Source: Salibacter halophilus
GTDB taxonomy: Bacteria > Bacteroidota > Bacteroidia > Flavobacteriales_G > Salibacteraceae
Reading direction: 5' to 3'
DNA: 64,000 bases
Assembly (NCBI RefSeq): GCF_008806325.1
Contig: NZ_WACR01000007.1
Location: 124,001 to 188,000, forward strand
The notes under the pieces were generated by a model. It searched no databases. It had not been told where the DNA came from and worked only from the letters and a program-made list of their open reading frames with translations. Position numbers and translations under genes: made by a program. This document shows positions 34,232 through 42,057 of the stretch, piece by piece. The first letter of the stretch is position 1. The number at the start of each line of letters is the position of its first letter.

Positions 34232-35094
34232 TTCTTGACAATCCTCTTCGTGATCGTTCCCAGGTCTGTTTTGGTCAGAACCAAATAAAAGCCGGCCTTT
34301 AGTTGCGAAATATCGAGGCGTTTTTGTTGTTGACTTGTTTTTGTTTGGCGAATCAGCTTACCGGTACTACTGTAGATTGAAACAGTCATTTCAGTGCATT
34401 TTTCGCAAGTTACATTGAGTGTGCTTTTAGCCGGATTGGGAAAAACACTGATCTCTTGCGAAAGGTAAGAGTTCTCTCCAATTCCAACTTGATCTTCAAA
34501 GCATTCTCCGTTGTAATATTTATTTGAGAACTCCTTGTTCCCATGTTTCCAATAGCACAGGAGGTAGGGGTTTAAATTTACTGATGTCCTGTCCCTGTAG
34601 CGAAGACCAATATTGGATCCGATGCCTTCGATAAATTCCAACCTTTCATCACCTGCGTAATTCAATTCAAAGTCAAACCTGATGTGTTTCCTGTTATTTT
34701 GATTGTAGACAGAATCAACAACAGCAATAATAGAGTCACTTGACCAGGCAGCAGTGAAGCCAAAAGTGTCTCCTAAACTCAATGACAGGTCAATTGCTGT
34801 CTTAATAGTTGAGTCTGAACTGGAGAAATAGTCAATTTTTCCAGTTTTTGTATCTTCATTCATGAAGTAACGGGGCCCGAAGTTTTTAAACTTTACAACT
34901 TTATAATTAGTGGAGTTGATAATTGTGTCGCCAGAAACATGTAAAGTATCTGTTCTTGACCCCCATAAATTTGTCGATTTCAACGTCCACTCACTGGAGT
35001 TGGTGAGTGTTTGTTCGTAAGGTTGTGCAAGTAAACCTGATGTCAGTAGAAAGCTAGTCGTGAATAACGAAGCAATAGTTTTGAAGGTATTCAT
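34228..35094 (-). CDS. Small T9SS type A sorting-domain protein
   Basis: A 288-residue exported protein. A signal peptide covers about 1-23 (TSFLLTSGLLAQ). A central domain of unknown function with beta-strand character spans about 24-210 and contains VVKFKNFGPRYFMNEDTKTGKIDYF and YLLCYWKHGNKEFSNKYYNGECF. The T9SS type A sorting domain starts near SVFPNPAKSTLNV and ends ISQLKAGFYLVLTKTDLGTITKRIVKN. The central region resembles small Bacteroidota proteins of unknown role with this layout. A perfect GGTCAGAACC word (34273-34282) lies within the sorting-domain codons. Confidence 0.8.
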   Translation of the reverse strand: MNTFKTIASLFTTSFLLTSGLLAQPYEQTLTNSSEWTLKSTNLWGSRTDTLHVSGDTIINSTNYKVVKFKNFGPRYFMNEDTKTGKIDYFSSSDSTIKTAIDLSLSLGDTFGFTAAWSSDSIIAVVDSVYNQNNRKHIRFDFELNYAGDERLEFIEGIGSNIGLRYRDRTSVNLNPYLLCYWKHGNKEFSNKYYNGECFEDQVGIGENSYLSQEISVFPNPAKSTLNVTCEKCTEMTVSIYSSTGKLIRQTKTSQQQKRLDISQLKAGFYLVLTKTDLGTITKRIVKN

Positions 35095-35213
35095 AGAGCA
35101 TGACTGTTAGTACAATCGCTAAGTTAAAAAAAGTAGGAGGTTGCAGAGAATTTGGTTCTGACTGTAAGACAACCATTAAGACAAATTACCCAATTTAATC
35201 ATGAAAAACTATG

Positions 35214-35221
35214 TATCTTCG
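35214..35221 (+). promoter_or_regulatory. Promoter-like box ahead of GAPDH (TATCTTCG)
   Basis: TATCTTCG is one base from TAnnTTTG and close to the TATCTTTGC form common in Bacteroidota. It lies 48 bases upstream of the ATG at 35270. Confidence 0.4.
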
Positions 35222-35269
35222 CGCCAGAATTTAATACGGATTTAATCATTTCATCGCAAAAAAATTGTC

Positions 35270-36730
35270 ATGGCGAATCAAACGGCAAAGCGTGATTACA
35301 GCACCAATCTAAACAATTGGTTAGAGCAGGAAAAAGCTGCTGTAAGCTTAATTAATTCTATTGGTAAACTGTTGTACGAAGACTCTGTGGAGCTTGTGCT
35401 TTTTCGCAATCATCTCGTTGATCAAAGTGTATCTGAGATCCTCAATATGCACGAGTACGCAAACAGCGTTGTGAAAAATCCGGTTACGATTTTTGACACC
35501 TCAAAAATTGCGGCTGAAATCCTCGAAATGGATTTGGCAGCATCGAAAATCGATATCGGGAAATTGGCTGTTGAGTTCCAAAAAGAAGGAGACAACTTCG
35601 ATAGTTTAAATGCATTTCTCAAAGATCGCATCGGATCATTTGTAAAAGGATCTGGGTCAGAGCCTGAGCCGAGAGATGTTGTGCTTTTCGGTTTCGGTCG
35701 TATTGGTCGTCTAGCTGCTCGCGAACTCATCAAGCAGTTTGGTAAAGGACAACAGTTGCGTTTGCGTGCAATCGTAACACGTGACGACAGCGATAAAACA
35801 ATCATCAAACGTGCAGCGCTATTGCGCAACGATTCTGTTCACGGACACTTCCCCGGAACTGTAAAAGAAGACCTCGATAAAAAAGAATTGGTTATTAATG
35901 GTCAGCGCGTTAAAATGATCGGAACCAACAATCCCGATCAGGTTGATTACACCGAGTACGGAATTGAAAACGCAATTCTCATCGACAACACCGGTGTTTT
36001 TAACAACAAAGAAGCATTGAGTATTCACCTCAAAGCAAACGGAATTTCAAAAGTAGTTTTGACTGCTCCGGGATCAGGTATTCCAAATATCGTTTACGGA
36101 ATCAATCAGGGAGATATCGACATTGAAAACGATGATATTCTTTCAGCTGCATCGTGTACAACGAATGCTATTTCTCCGGTTCTGAAAGTTGTTCATGATA
36201 AATTAGGCGTAGAAAAAGGACACATTGAAACTGTACACGCTTACACGAACGATCAAAACCTACTCGACAACATGCACAAAAAACCGCGTAGAGGTCGTTC
36301 TGCAGCTATCAACATGGTGATCACTTCAACAGGTGCAGGTAAAGCTGTTTCAAAAGTAATTCCTGATTTAGATGGGAGATTGACAGCAAACGCTGTTCGT
36401 GTTCCCACTCCAAATGGTTCATTGGCTATTTTGAACCTTACAGTTGGAAAAGACACTTCACCTGAAGAGATCAACGAGATCATCCGTAAGTCTGCTCTTG
36501 AAGGAGACTTAGTAAATCAAATAAACTACCAGATGGATCCTGAGTTGGTATCGAATGACATAATTGGTAACACGTGCTGCTCTGTCTTTGACAGCAACGC
36601 AACGCTCGTTCACAACGACAAGCGTAATGTGGTGCTTTACACCTGGTACGATAATGAGTTTGGCTACACAAAGCAGGTTATCCGCCTTGCCAAGTACGTA
36701 GCAAAAGTGCGTAGATTACACTATTACTAG
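35270..36730 (+). CDS. gap: Glyceraldehyde-3-phosphate dehydrogenase, long form
   Basis: Oxidative phosphorylation of glyceraldehyde-3-phosphate in glycolysis, or the reverse in gluconeogenesis. The Rossmann motif is GFGRIGR (141-147) and the catalytic Cys is in SAASCTTNAISP (Cys296), with HAYTNDQNLLDN and RGRSAAINMVITSTGA following. At 486 residues it is about 150 longer than the standard enzyme. The extra N-terminal 130 residues are mostly helical (NWLEQEKAAVSLINSIGKLLYEDSVELVLFRN...), with no cofactor motif seen. Long GAPDHs of this kind are known in Bacteroidota and some gammaproteobacteria, often beside a normal-length one. A strong terminator follows. A perfect GGTCAGAGCC word falls at 35655-35664, at the joint between extension and core. 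Confidence 0.93.
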   Translation: MANQTAKRDYSTNLNNWLEQEKAAVSLINSIGKLLYEDSVELVLFRNHLVDQSVSEILNMHEYANSVVKNPVTIFDTSKIAAEILEMDLAASKIDIGKLAVEFQKEGDNFDSLNAFLKDRIGSFVKGSGSEPEPRDVVLFGFGRIGRLAARELIKQFGKGQQLRLRAIVTRDDSDKTIIKRAALLRNDSVHGHFPGTVKEDLDKKELVINGQRVKMIGTNNPDQVDYTEYGIENAILIDNTGVFNNKEALSIHLKANGISKVVLTAPGSGIPNIVYGINQGDIDIENDDILSAASCTTNAISPVLKVVHDKLGVEKGHIETVHAYTNDQNLLDNMHKKPRRGRSAAINMVITSTGAGKAVSKVIPDLDGRLTANAVRVPTPNGSLAILNLTVGKDTSPEEINEIIRKSALEGDLVNQINYQMDPELVSNDIIGNTCCSVFDSNATLVHNDKRNVVLYTWYDNEFGYTKQVIRLAKYVAKVRRLHYY

Positions 36731-36754
36731 GATTGATTTTTACAATTCACTGAA

Positions 36755-36785
36755 AGCCTCTTCATGGATTTGAAGGGGCTTTTTT
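36755..36785 (+). terminator. Rho-independent terminator of GAPDH
   Basis: AGCCTCTTCA-TGGATT-TGAAGGGGCT forms a ten-pair stem (one T-G pair; 36755-36780) and is followed by a T-run. Confidence 0.9.
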
Positions 36786-36836
36786 CTTGATTGTGATATT
36801 ACTCCCAGAGGATAAGAGAGTTTCCATTTCATTCGC

Positions 36837-36844
36837 TACATTTG
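36837..36844 (+). promoter_or_regulatory. Bacteroidota -7 promoter box (TACATTTG)
   Basis: TACATTTG fits TAnnTTTG, 21 bases upstream of the ATG at 36866. It overlaps the TTG codon at 36842, so the upstream TTG cannot be the start if this promoter is used. Confidence 0.58.
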
Positions 36845-36865
36845 TGTAAATCACAAGAAGAGAGA

Positions 36866-37579
36866 ATGTTTGCTGGTTATTGGGTTTTATCGGTTTCTTT
36901 TTTGGTGCTTTTAATGGCGTCCTGCAGCAATGGTCAGCAGAATAAAAGTGAGACTTCAGGAAAAAAGTCTAAAAAAACGGTTGTAGAGTCAGTCAAAACA
37001 ACAAGTCAGAAACAAGCTCAAAAGCCTGATTCACTCAATTTACAATCAGAACCGAAAGTTGACGATCAGCCTGAGGTTGCACAGAAAAGTGAGCCTGATG
37101 GTGAAAAGCCTGAGGTTGAGTCGGGCACTGACCGTGAAACTGCTGATTCAACAGGTTCTTCTCAAATAGACTCACTTCCAGATCAATCGGCTCAAATTGA
37201 CGATGAAATTGTAGTGCAAAGAGAGCAACTCGTTAGCAGGTCTGTTTTAAAGATCATTCCTGTTGAGGTTGAGGATACAGTTCTCACAACGCAGGATGAT
37301 ACGCTCATCCAAAAGCAGAGTTCTATAAAGCCGGTCAAAAAAACAACTATTACTGTTGAGTACTGGCAGTCGCCACTGAATTCAAAAGGCTACAAAATGG
37401 CGAATAACAAACTGCTACTTTTTGGAGTAGATGTGGATGAAGCGCACAAAGTTTATGAGTTGCAGGATTCACTCTATTTTAAGCATTTCAATAATCTTTA
37501 TGCTGTAAAGCCTTCTTTTGAATTATTGCCGCTAAAACCGGTCACATCAAAATCTATTTTGCTACAATTGCAGCAATAA
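36866..37579 (+). CDS. Putative lipoprotein, unknown function
   Basis: An exported lipoprotein of about 237 residues. It has a hydrophobic signal (YWVLSVSFLVLLMASCSN) with a lipobox-like LMASC, and the Cys would be lipid-modified. A long hydrophilic linker rich in Lys, Gln, Glu, Ser and Asp follows (about 25-130), then a compact C-terminal domain of about 80 residues (TITVEYWQSPLNSKGYKMANNKLLLFGVDVDEAHKVYELQDSLYFKHFNNLYAVK). No family is recognised. The frame is open to a TTG at 36842, but the ATG is chosen because the signal peptide starts there and the promoter box covers the TTG. Its stop overlaps the dapF ATG by one base, so it leads the dapF-GNAT-mltG operon. Confidence 0.72.
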   Translation: MFAGYWVLSVSFLVLLMASCSNGQQNKSETSGKKSKKTVVESVKTTSQKQAQKPDSLNLQSEPKVDDQPEVAQKSEPDGEKPEVESGTDRETADSTGSSQIDSLPDQSAQIDDEIVVQREQLVSRSVLKIIPVEVEDTVLTTQDDTLIQKQSSIKPVKKTTITVEYWQSPLNSKGYKMANNKLLLFGVDVDEAHKVYELQDSLYFKHFNNLYAVKPSFELLPLKPVTSKSILLQLQQ

Positions 37580-38361
37580 TGAAAGTTACATTTTACAAAT
37601 ACCACGGAACGGGAAATGACTTTATCCTGATCGATGATCGTAAAAATGAATTTCCCGCTGATAATGCTGAATTAATTGACAAACTTTGCGAGCGCAGGTT
37701 TGGAATAGGAGCTGATGGTTTAATGCTTTTGCGCAATCATCCAGATCTCGACTTTGAGATGATCTATTTTAACTCTGACGGGCGATACAGCAGCATGTGC
37801 GGAAACGGAGGCCGCTGCATTGTCGCCTTTGCGAAATTCCTGGGTGTTATTGAAGATCGAACCACTTTTATGGCTGTTGACGGAGAGCACAAAGCTCAGT
37901 TCTCCGGTGATTGGGTAGAATTACAGATGAACGCTAAAAGTGCTGTTGAGGAAAGAAATGGTGATTATGTTCTCGATACCGGCTCACCTCACTTTATTCA
38001 CTTTCAAAACGCAGAAATTTCAAATGCTGATCTCAATAAATACGTAGAGGAAATCCGGTTTGGGGCAGAGTTTAAAGAAGAGGGAATCAACATCAATTTA
38101 GTTCAGCCGGTTGGTGAAACTCTCCACATGCGTACTTACGAACGCGGTGTTGAAGATGAAACATTTTCTTGCGGAACTGGTGTAACAGCCGTGGCGATTA
38201 GCAATGCTTTCAAAAATGATCGCAATGGTGAAATCGATCAGCCGATTAAAGCTCGTGGTGGAGATTTGAGTGTTTCTTTTGAGAAAAAGGGAAATGAAAT
38301 TTCAAACATCTGGTTGAAAGGTCCGGCTGAGCAGGTTTTCAAAGGAGAGATTGAAATATGA
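37579..38361 (+). CDS. dapF: Diaminopimelate epimerase
   Basis: Converts LL- to meso-diaminopimelate for lysine and peptidoglycan synthesis, without a cofactor. The two catalytic Cys residues are Cys74 (in RYSSMCGNGGRC) and Cys198 (in ETFSCGTGVTA). The N-terminal KYHGTGNDFILIDDR and FGIGADGLMLL blocks are typical. Length 260 is normal. It is coupled to the upstream lipoprotein gene (TAATG) and overlaps the GNAT gene by four bases. Confidence 0.96.
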   Translation: MKVTFYKYHGTGNDFILIDDRKNEFPADNAELIDKLCERRFGIGADGLMLLRNHPDLDFEMIYFNSDGRYSSMCGNGGRCIVAFAKFLGVIEDRTTFMAVDGEHKAQFSGDWVELQMNAKSAVEERNGDYVLDTGSPHFIHFQNAEISNADLNKYVEEIRFGAEFKEEGININLVQPVGETLHMRTYERGVEDETFSCGTGVTAVAISNAFKNDRNGEIDQPIKARGGDLSVSFEKKGNEISNIWLKGPAEQVFKGEIEI

Positions 38362-38873
38362 AAGGAGAAAAGGTAACACTCAGAGCCGTTGAGCCGGAAG
38401 ATGTGGAGTTGCTTTACAACTGGGAAAACAAGCTCGAGAACTGGAAAGTGAGCAATACCCTTGCGCCATTTCCGCGAAATGTACTGGAGCAATACGCCCG
38501 GTCAGATCAGGATCTTTATGCTTTCAAGCAAGCGCGTTTCATGATCTGCGAAAAAGGAACTGAAGAAACTGTTGGCTGTGTCGATATTTTTGATCTCGAT
38601 CTGGTGAATGACAGGGCCGGAGTTGGCGTGTTAATCGCGAGGCCTGAATTCCGCGAAAAAGGCTATGCAAAAGACGCACTCGAAATACTTATCAAATACG
38701 CTTTTGAGATATTAAATTTGCATCAACTTTACTGCAATATTCCGGCCGATAACGGAAAAAGCCTCAAACTTTTTGAGCAGCTCGGGTTTCAAAAAACCGG
38801 CACATTTCACGACTGGATCAAGCGCAGTAACGTTTTTGTGGATGAATACACTCTTCAATTAATCAATAAGTGA
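38358..38873 (+). CDS. GNAT-family N-acetyltransferase (RimJ/RimL-like)
   Basis: A 171-residue acetyltransferase of the RimJ/RimL subgroup, with VTLRAVEPEDVELLYNWENK at the start, acetyl-CoA-binding block VGVLIARPEFREKGYAKDALEILIKYAFE, then LYCNIPADNGKSLKLFEQLGFQKTGTFHDWI. The acceptor is unknown and may be a protein N-terminus, an amine metabolite or a polyamine. It lies in a four-base-overlap chain between dapF and mltG. Confidence 0.87.
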   Translation: MKGEKVTLRAVEPEDVELLYNWENKLENWKVSNTLAPFPRNVLEQYARSDQDLYAFKQARFMICEKGTEETVGCVDIFDLDLVNDRAGVGVLIARPEFREKGYAKDALEILIKYAFEILNLHQLYCNIPADNGKSLKLFEQLGFQKTGTFHDWIKRSNVFVDEYTLQLINK

Positions 38874-39907
38874 GTCAGCTTAAAAAAATCATCATCGCAC
38901 TTGTGGTCCTCGTTTTGGTTGGTGTTGGTATTACAGCTTACCAACTCTACAAAACCATCAAGTCACCTAACGTCAACATACCAAAAACTGAGGATCAGTT
39001 TTTTTATATCAGAACCGGAGCCAGTTTTGACGATGTGAAGCAGCAACTAATGGATGAAGGATATATCATCAATGAAAACACATTTACGTGGGTTGCCGAA
39101 AAGAAAAAGTACATCCAAAACATAAAACCCGGCCGATATAGACTGGAGGACGGAATGAGCAACAATGAACTCGTCAACTTACTCCGTTCCGGGAGGCAGG
39201 TTCCCGTTCAGGTAACTTTTAACACGATCAGAACCCTCCACGAGCTGGCTGGAAAGGTGAGCAGCCAGCTCGAAGTGGACTCGCTCAGCCTGGATTCGGC
39301 TCTGACCGATAAAGAACTCATGGAGCATTACGGCTTTGATGATGCTACTTTTATTTCCATGTTTATTCCAAATACTTATGAGTTTTACTGGAACACAAAT
39401 GGCAAAGAGTTTATCGAACGTATGGCTCAGGAATTTAAACGCTTTTGGACAGATGAACGCATTCGAAAAGCGAAAGAAATTGGGCTGTCGCAAAGTGAAG
39501 TGGCCACTTTAGCAAGCATTGTTCAGCAAGAAACATTCAGAGCCGATGAAATGCCAAAAGTGGCGGGTCTTTATTTGAACAGATTAGAGCGCGGTATGAA
39601 ATTACAAGCTGATCCTACTGTGAAATACGCTGTTGGTGATCCATCTCTCAAGCGGATTTACTTCAAACATCTCAAAGTGGAGTCGCCATACAACACTTAC
39701 GTTGTTACAGGATTACCTCCAGGGCCAATCGCAGTTCCTGAGCGAACAGCGCTCGATGCAGTCTTAAATGCTGTTGATCACAATTATTACTACATGTGTG
39801 CCAAGCCAGATTATTCAGGCTATCACGAGTTTGCCAGAACACTCGCTCAACACAACCGAAACAGGGCAAAATACATTCAATTTTTAAGAAGAGAAGGAGT
39901 TCGATAA
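38870..39907 (+). CDS. mltG: Endolytic murein transglycosylase MltG
   Basis: Cleaves nascent peptidoglycan strands and is thought to end glycan chains. It has one N-terminal membrane helix (about 6-27), a LysM-like subdomain (about 42-115) and the YceG catalytic domain with the catalytic Glu in SIVQQETFRADEMPKVAGLYLNRL (Glu221, matching Glu218 of E. coli), followed by LQADPTVKYAVG and SPYNTYVVTGLPPGPIAVP. Translation starts at a GTG that overlaps the TGA of the GNAT gene. A perfect GGTCAGANCC word is at 39298-39307. Confidence 0.95.
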   Translation: MSQLKKIIIALVVLVLVGVGITAYQLYKTIKSPNVNIPKTEDQFFYIRTGASFDDVKQQLMDEGYIINENTFTWVAEKKKYIQNIKPGRYRLEDGMSNNELVNLLRSGRQVPVQVTFNTIRTLHELAGKVSSQLEVDSLSLDSALTDKELMEHYGFDDATFISMFIPNTYEFYWNTNGKEFIERMAQEFKRFWTDERIRKAKEIGLSQSEVATLASIVQQETFRADEMPKVAGLYLNRLERGMKLQADPTVKYAVGDPSLKRIYFKHLKVESPYNTYVVTGLPPGPIAVPERTALDAVLNAVDHNYYYMCAKPDYSGYHEFARTLAQHNRNRAKYIQFLRREGVR

Positions 39908-39925
39908 GCGCTCCAACTTAAAGTG

Positions 39926-39933
39926 TTACCTTT
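39926..39933 (+). promoter_or_regulatory. Bacteroidota -7 promoter box for yicC-gmk
   Basis: TACCTTTG (TAnnTTTG), 21 bases upstream of the yicC ATG. The transcript would begin almost at the small hairpin at 39937-39951. Confidence 0.62.
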
Positions 39934-39936
39934 GCC

Positions 39937-39951
39937 CGTCCTAAAAGGACG
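39937..39951 (+). promoter_or_regulatory. Five-pair hairpin in the yicC leader
   Basis: CGTCC-TAAAA-GGACG forms a five-pair stem that ends three bases before the ATG (39955). No T-run follows, so it is not a terminator. It covers the usual ribosome-binding region. Confidence 0.45.
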
Positions 39952-39954
39952 TAT

Positions 39955-40830
39955 ATGATCTATTCCATGACAGGCTTTGGAAAAGCCTCGGGCGAATTGG
40001 GGAACAAAAAATTTGTTGTTGAACTCAAGTCGCTCAACAGTAAGCAGGCCGATATCATCGTGCGGATGCCCAGCAATTACAAGGAAAAAGAAATGGAATT
40101 GCGCTCGCTTCTGTACAACACTCTCGAGCGTGGAAAAATCGAATTTTCACTTTTTGTAGAAAACAACGGAGCTGAATCGAGCCACGGAGTCAATCAGGCA
40201 CTCGCTCGATCTTATTATTCTCAATTGCAAGAACTAGGTGAATCGATTGGCGAATCGAGTGATGATTACCTCGGTATCCTGATGCGAATGCCTGAAGTGT
40301 TGCGTCCTGAGCGTGAAGAACTCGATCCTGAAGAATGGCAATATATCGTTCATCTCACCAGGCAGGCTGCTGAAAAACTCATGGAATTCAGAGAGCAGGA
40401 AGGTGCTAAACTGGAAAAGGATTTCAGGGAACGCGTGAATGAGATTGTTTCTCTCTCAAAAATTGTTGAAGACAACGAAGATGACAGAATCAATTCAGTT
40501 AAAGAGCGCATTCAAAAAAGTTTGAATGAGCTCGCGACATCAGAAAAAAATATCGATTCAAACAGGCAGGAACAGGAGTTGATTTACTACCTCGAAAAGT
40601 TGGATATTACTGAGGAGAAAGTCCGCCTGAAGGCACATTGTGACTACTTTGTTGAGACTTTGGGTGGTGATAAATCTCAGGGTAAAAAGCTCTCGTTTAT
40701 TACACAGGAAATAGGAAGAGAAATCAACACAATTGGTTCTAAAGCGAACAATGCACCCATTCAGCGTGCTGTAGTACAAATGAAAGATGAGCTCGAGAAA
40801 ATAAAAGAGCAGATTTTAAATGTACTTTAA
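39955..40830 (+). CDS. yicC: YicC-family endoribonuclease
   Basis: A 291-residue YicC protein. The N-terminal signature is IYSMTGFGKASGELGNKKFVVELKSLNSKQADIIVRMP, and the C-terminal DUF1732 block is RLKAHCDYFVETLGGDKSQGKKLSFITQEIGREINTIGSKANNAPIQRAVVQMKDELEKIKEQ. Members cut RNA endonucleolytically; in E. coli the protein acts on RyhB-type small RNA. It stands first in the run yicC-gmk-nadD-lnt-hemH and overlaps gmk by one base. Confidence 0.93.
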   Translation: MIYSMTGFGKASGELGNKKFVVELKSLNSKQADIIVRMPSNYKEKEMELRSLLYNTLERGKIEFSLFVENNGAESSHGVNQALARSYYSQLQELGESIGESSDDYLGILMRMPEVLRPEREELDPEEWQYIVHLTRQAAEKLMEFREQEGAKLEKDFRERVNEIVSLSKIVEDNEDDRINSVKERIQKSLNELATSEKNIDSNRQEQELIYYLEKLDITEEKVRLKAHCDYFVETLGGDKSQGKKLSFITQEIGREINTIGSKANNAPIQRAVVQMKDELEKIKEQILNVL

Positions 40831-41405
40831 TGAGCAATAAACTTGTTATTATATCAGCACCCAGCGGAGCCGGAAAAACAACAATCGTTCATGAGTTGTT
40901 AGAAGATACGCCCGGTTTGGAATTCAGCATTTCGGCTACTAGCAGGGAACAGCGAACAACTGAAATTCACGGAGAGGATTATTACTTTTTGGGAGTGAAT
41001 GGCTTTAAAAATGCAATAGAAAAACAAGAGTTTCTAGAGTGGGAAGAAGTTTACCCTGATCAGTTTTACGGAACATTGAAGAAAGAAGTGAATCGCATTT
41101 GGGAAAAAGGAAATGCGGTCATTTTTGATATTGATGTTGAGGGTGGATTGAATTTAAAAAAGCAGTTTGGGGAAAAAGCGCTCGCTATTTTTATTGAGCC
41201 ACCTTCAGAGAGTGCGCTCGAAGAGCGATTGAGAAAACGCAAAACAGAATCGGAAGAGAAAATTAAGATGCGCATTTCAAAAGCGCGTAATGAATTATCA
41301 AAAGCAAAACAATTTGATCAAGTCGTTGTGAACGATGACCTTGATATTGCTGTTGATAAAGTAAAAGAATTAGTACAGGCATTTTTGAATGCTGAAAACA
41401 ATTGA
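40830..41405 (+). CDS. gmk: Guanylate kinase
   Basis: Phosphorylates GMP to GDP with ATP. The P-loop is SAPSGAGKTTIV (about 9-20), with the GMP-binding TSREQRTTEIHGEDYYFL segment and FLEWEEVYPDQFYGT. Length 191 is usual. It starts in the TAATG overlap with yicC, and nadD follows after nine bases. Confidence 0.96.
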   Translation: MSNKLVIISAPSGAGKTTIVHELLEDTPGLEFSISATSREQRTTEIHGEDYYFLGVNGFKNAIEKQEFLEWEEVYPDQFYGTLKKEVNRIWEKGNAVIFDIDVEGGLNLKKQFGEKALAIFIEPPSESALEERLRKRKTESEEKIKMRISKARNELSKAKQFDQVVVNDDLDIAVDKVKELVQAFLNAENN

Positions 41406-41414
41406 AATAAAACG

Positions 41415-42014
41415 ATGAAGGTAGGACTCTACTTCGGTACGTTTAATCCTATTCACGTAGGACACCTCATTATCGCCAATTACATGGCGCAATACACTGA
41501 TCTGGATCAGGTTTGGATGGTTGTAACGCCACAAAATCCGATGAAAAAAAATCACAACCTGCTCGAAGATTATCACCGGCTTGAAATGGTGAGAATAGCA
41601 GTTGATGAGAACGATAAGCTCGATTACTGCGACATTGAATTTAAACTTCCTAAACCATCTTACACATCGAATACACTCGTTGCTTTGGAGGAAAAATATC
41701 CTCAGCACGATTTCAATCTGATTATGGGGGAAGATAATTTGCGCACTCTTCACAAGTGGCAAAACCACGAGCAGATTTTAGATAACCATGAAATCTATGT
41801 TTACCCCCGGGCTCTGACCGAAGAAGAACAACAAAAAATCAAAAACAAAAAGAGCCGCTACGCTGATCACAACAGGGTGAAACTCGTGAAAGCACCTATT
41901 ATGAAAATTTCTTCATCGCTTATCCGCAGGGCAATTCACGAAGGTAAAGACGTTCAGTACCTGCTTACTGAGCCGGTTCACAAATATTGTGACGAGATGA
42001 ATTTTTATAAATGA
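41415..42014 (+). CDS. nadD: Nicotinate-nucleotide adenylyltransferase
   Basis: Joins nicotinate mononucleotide and ATP in NAD synthesis. The nucleotidyltransferase motif is GTFNPIHVGHLIIA (about 8-21), and the C-terminal ISSSLIRRAIHEGKDVQYLL contains the ISxTxxR-type motif. MGEDNLRTLHKW is the usual substrate block. Length 199 fits. A perfect word GGCTCTGACC lies at 41810-41819 (reads Ala-Leu-Thr). Confidence 0.95.
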   Translation: MKVGLYFGTFNPIHVGHLIIANYMAQYTDLDQVWMVVTPQNPMKKNHNLLEDYHRLEMVRIAVDENDKLDYCDIEFKLPKPSYTSNTLVALEEKYPQHDFNLIMGEDNLRTLHKWQNHEQILDNHEIYVYPRALTEEEQQKIKNKKSRYADHNRVKLVKAPIMKISSSLIRRAIHEGKDVQYLLTEPVHKYCDEMNFYK

Positions 42015-42057
42015 TCCACTACTTTTGAATGCGTGAAACACACTAAAGCCGCATAAA

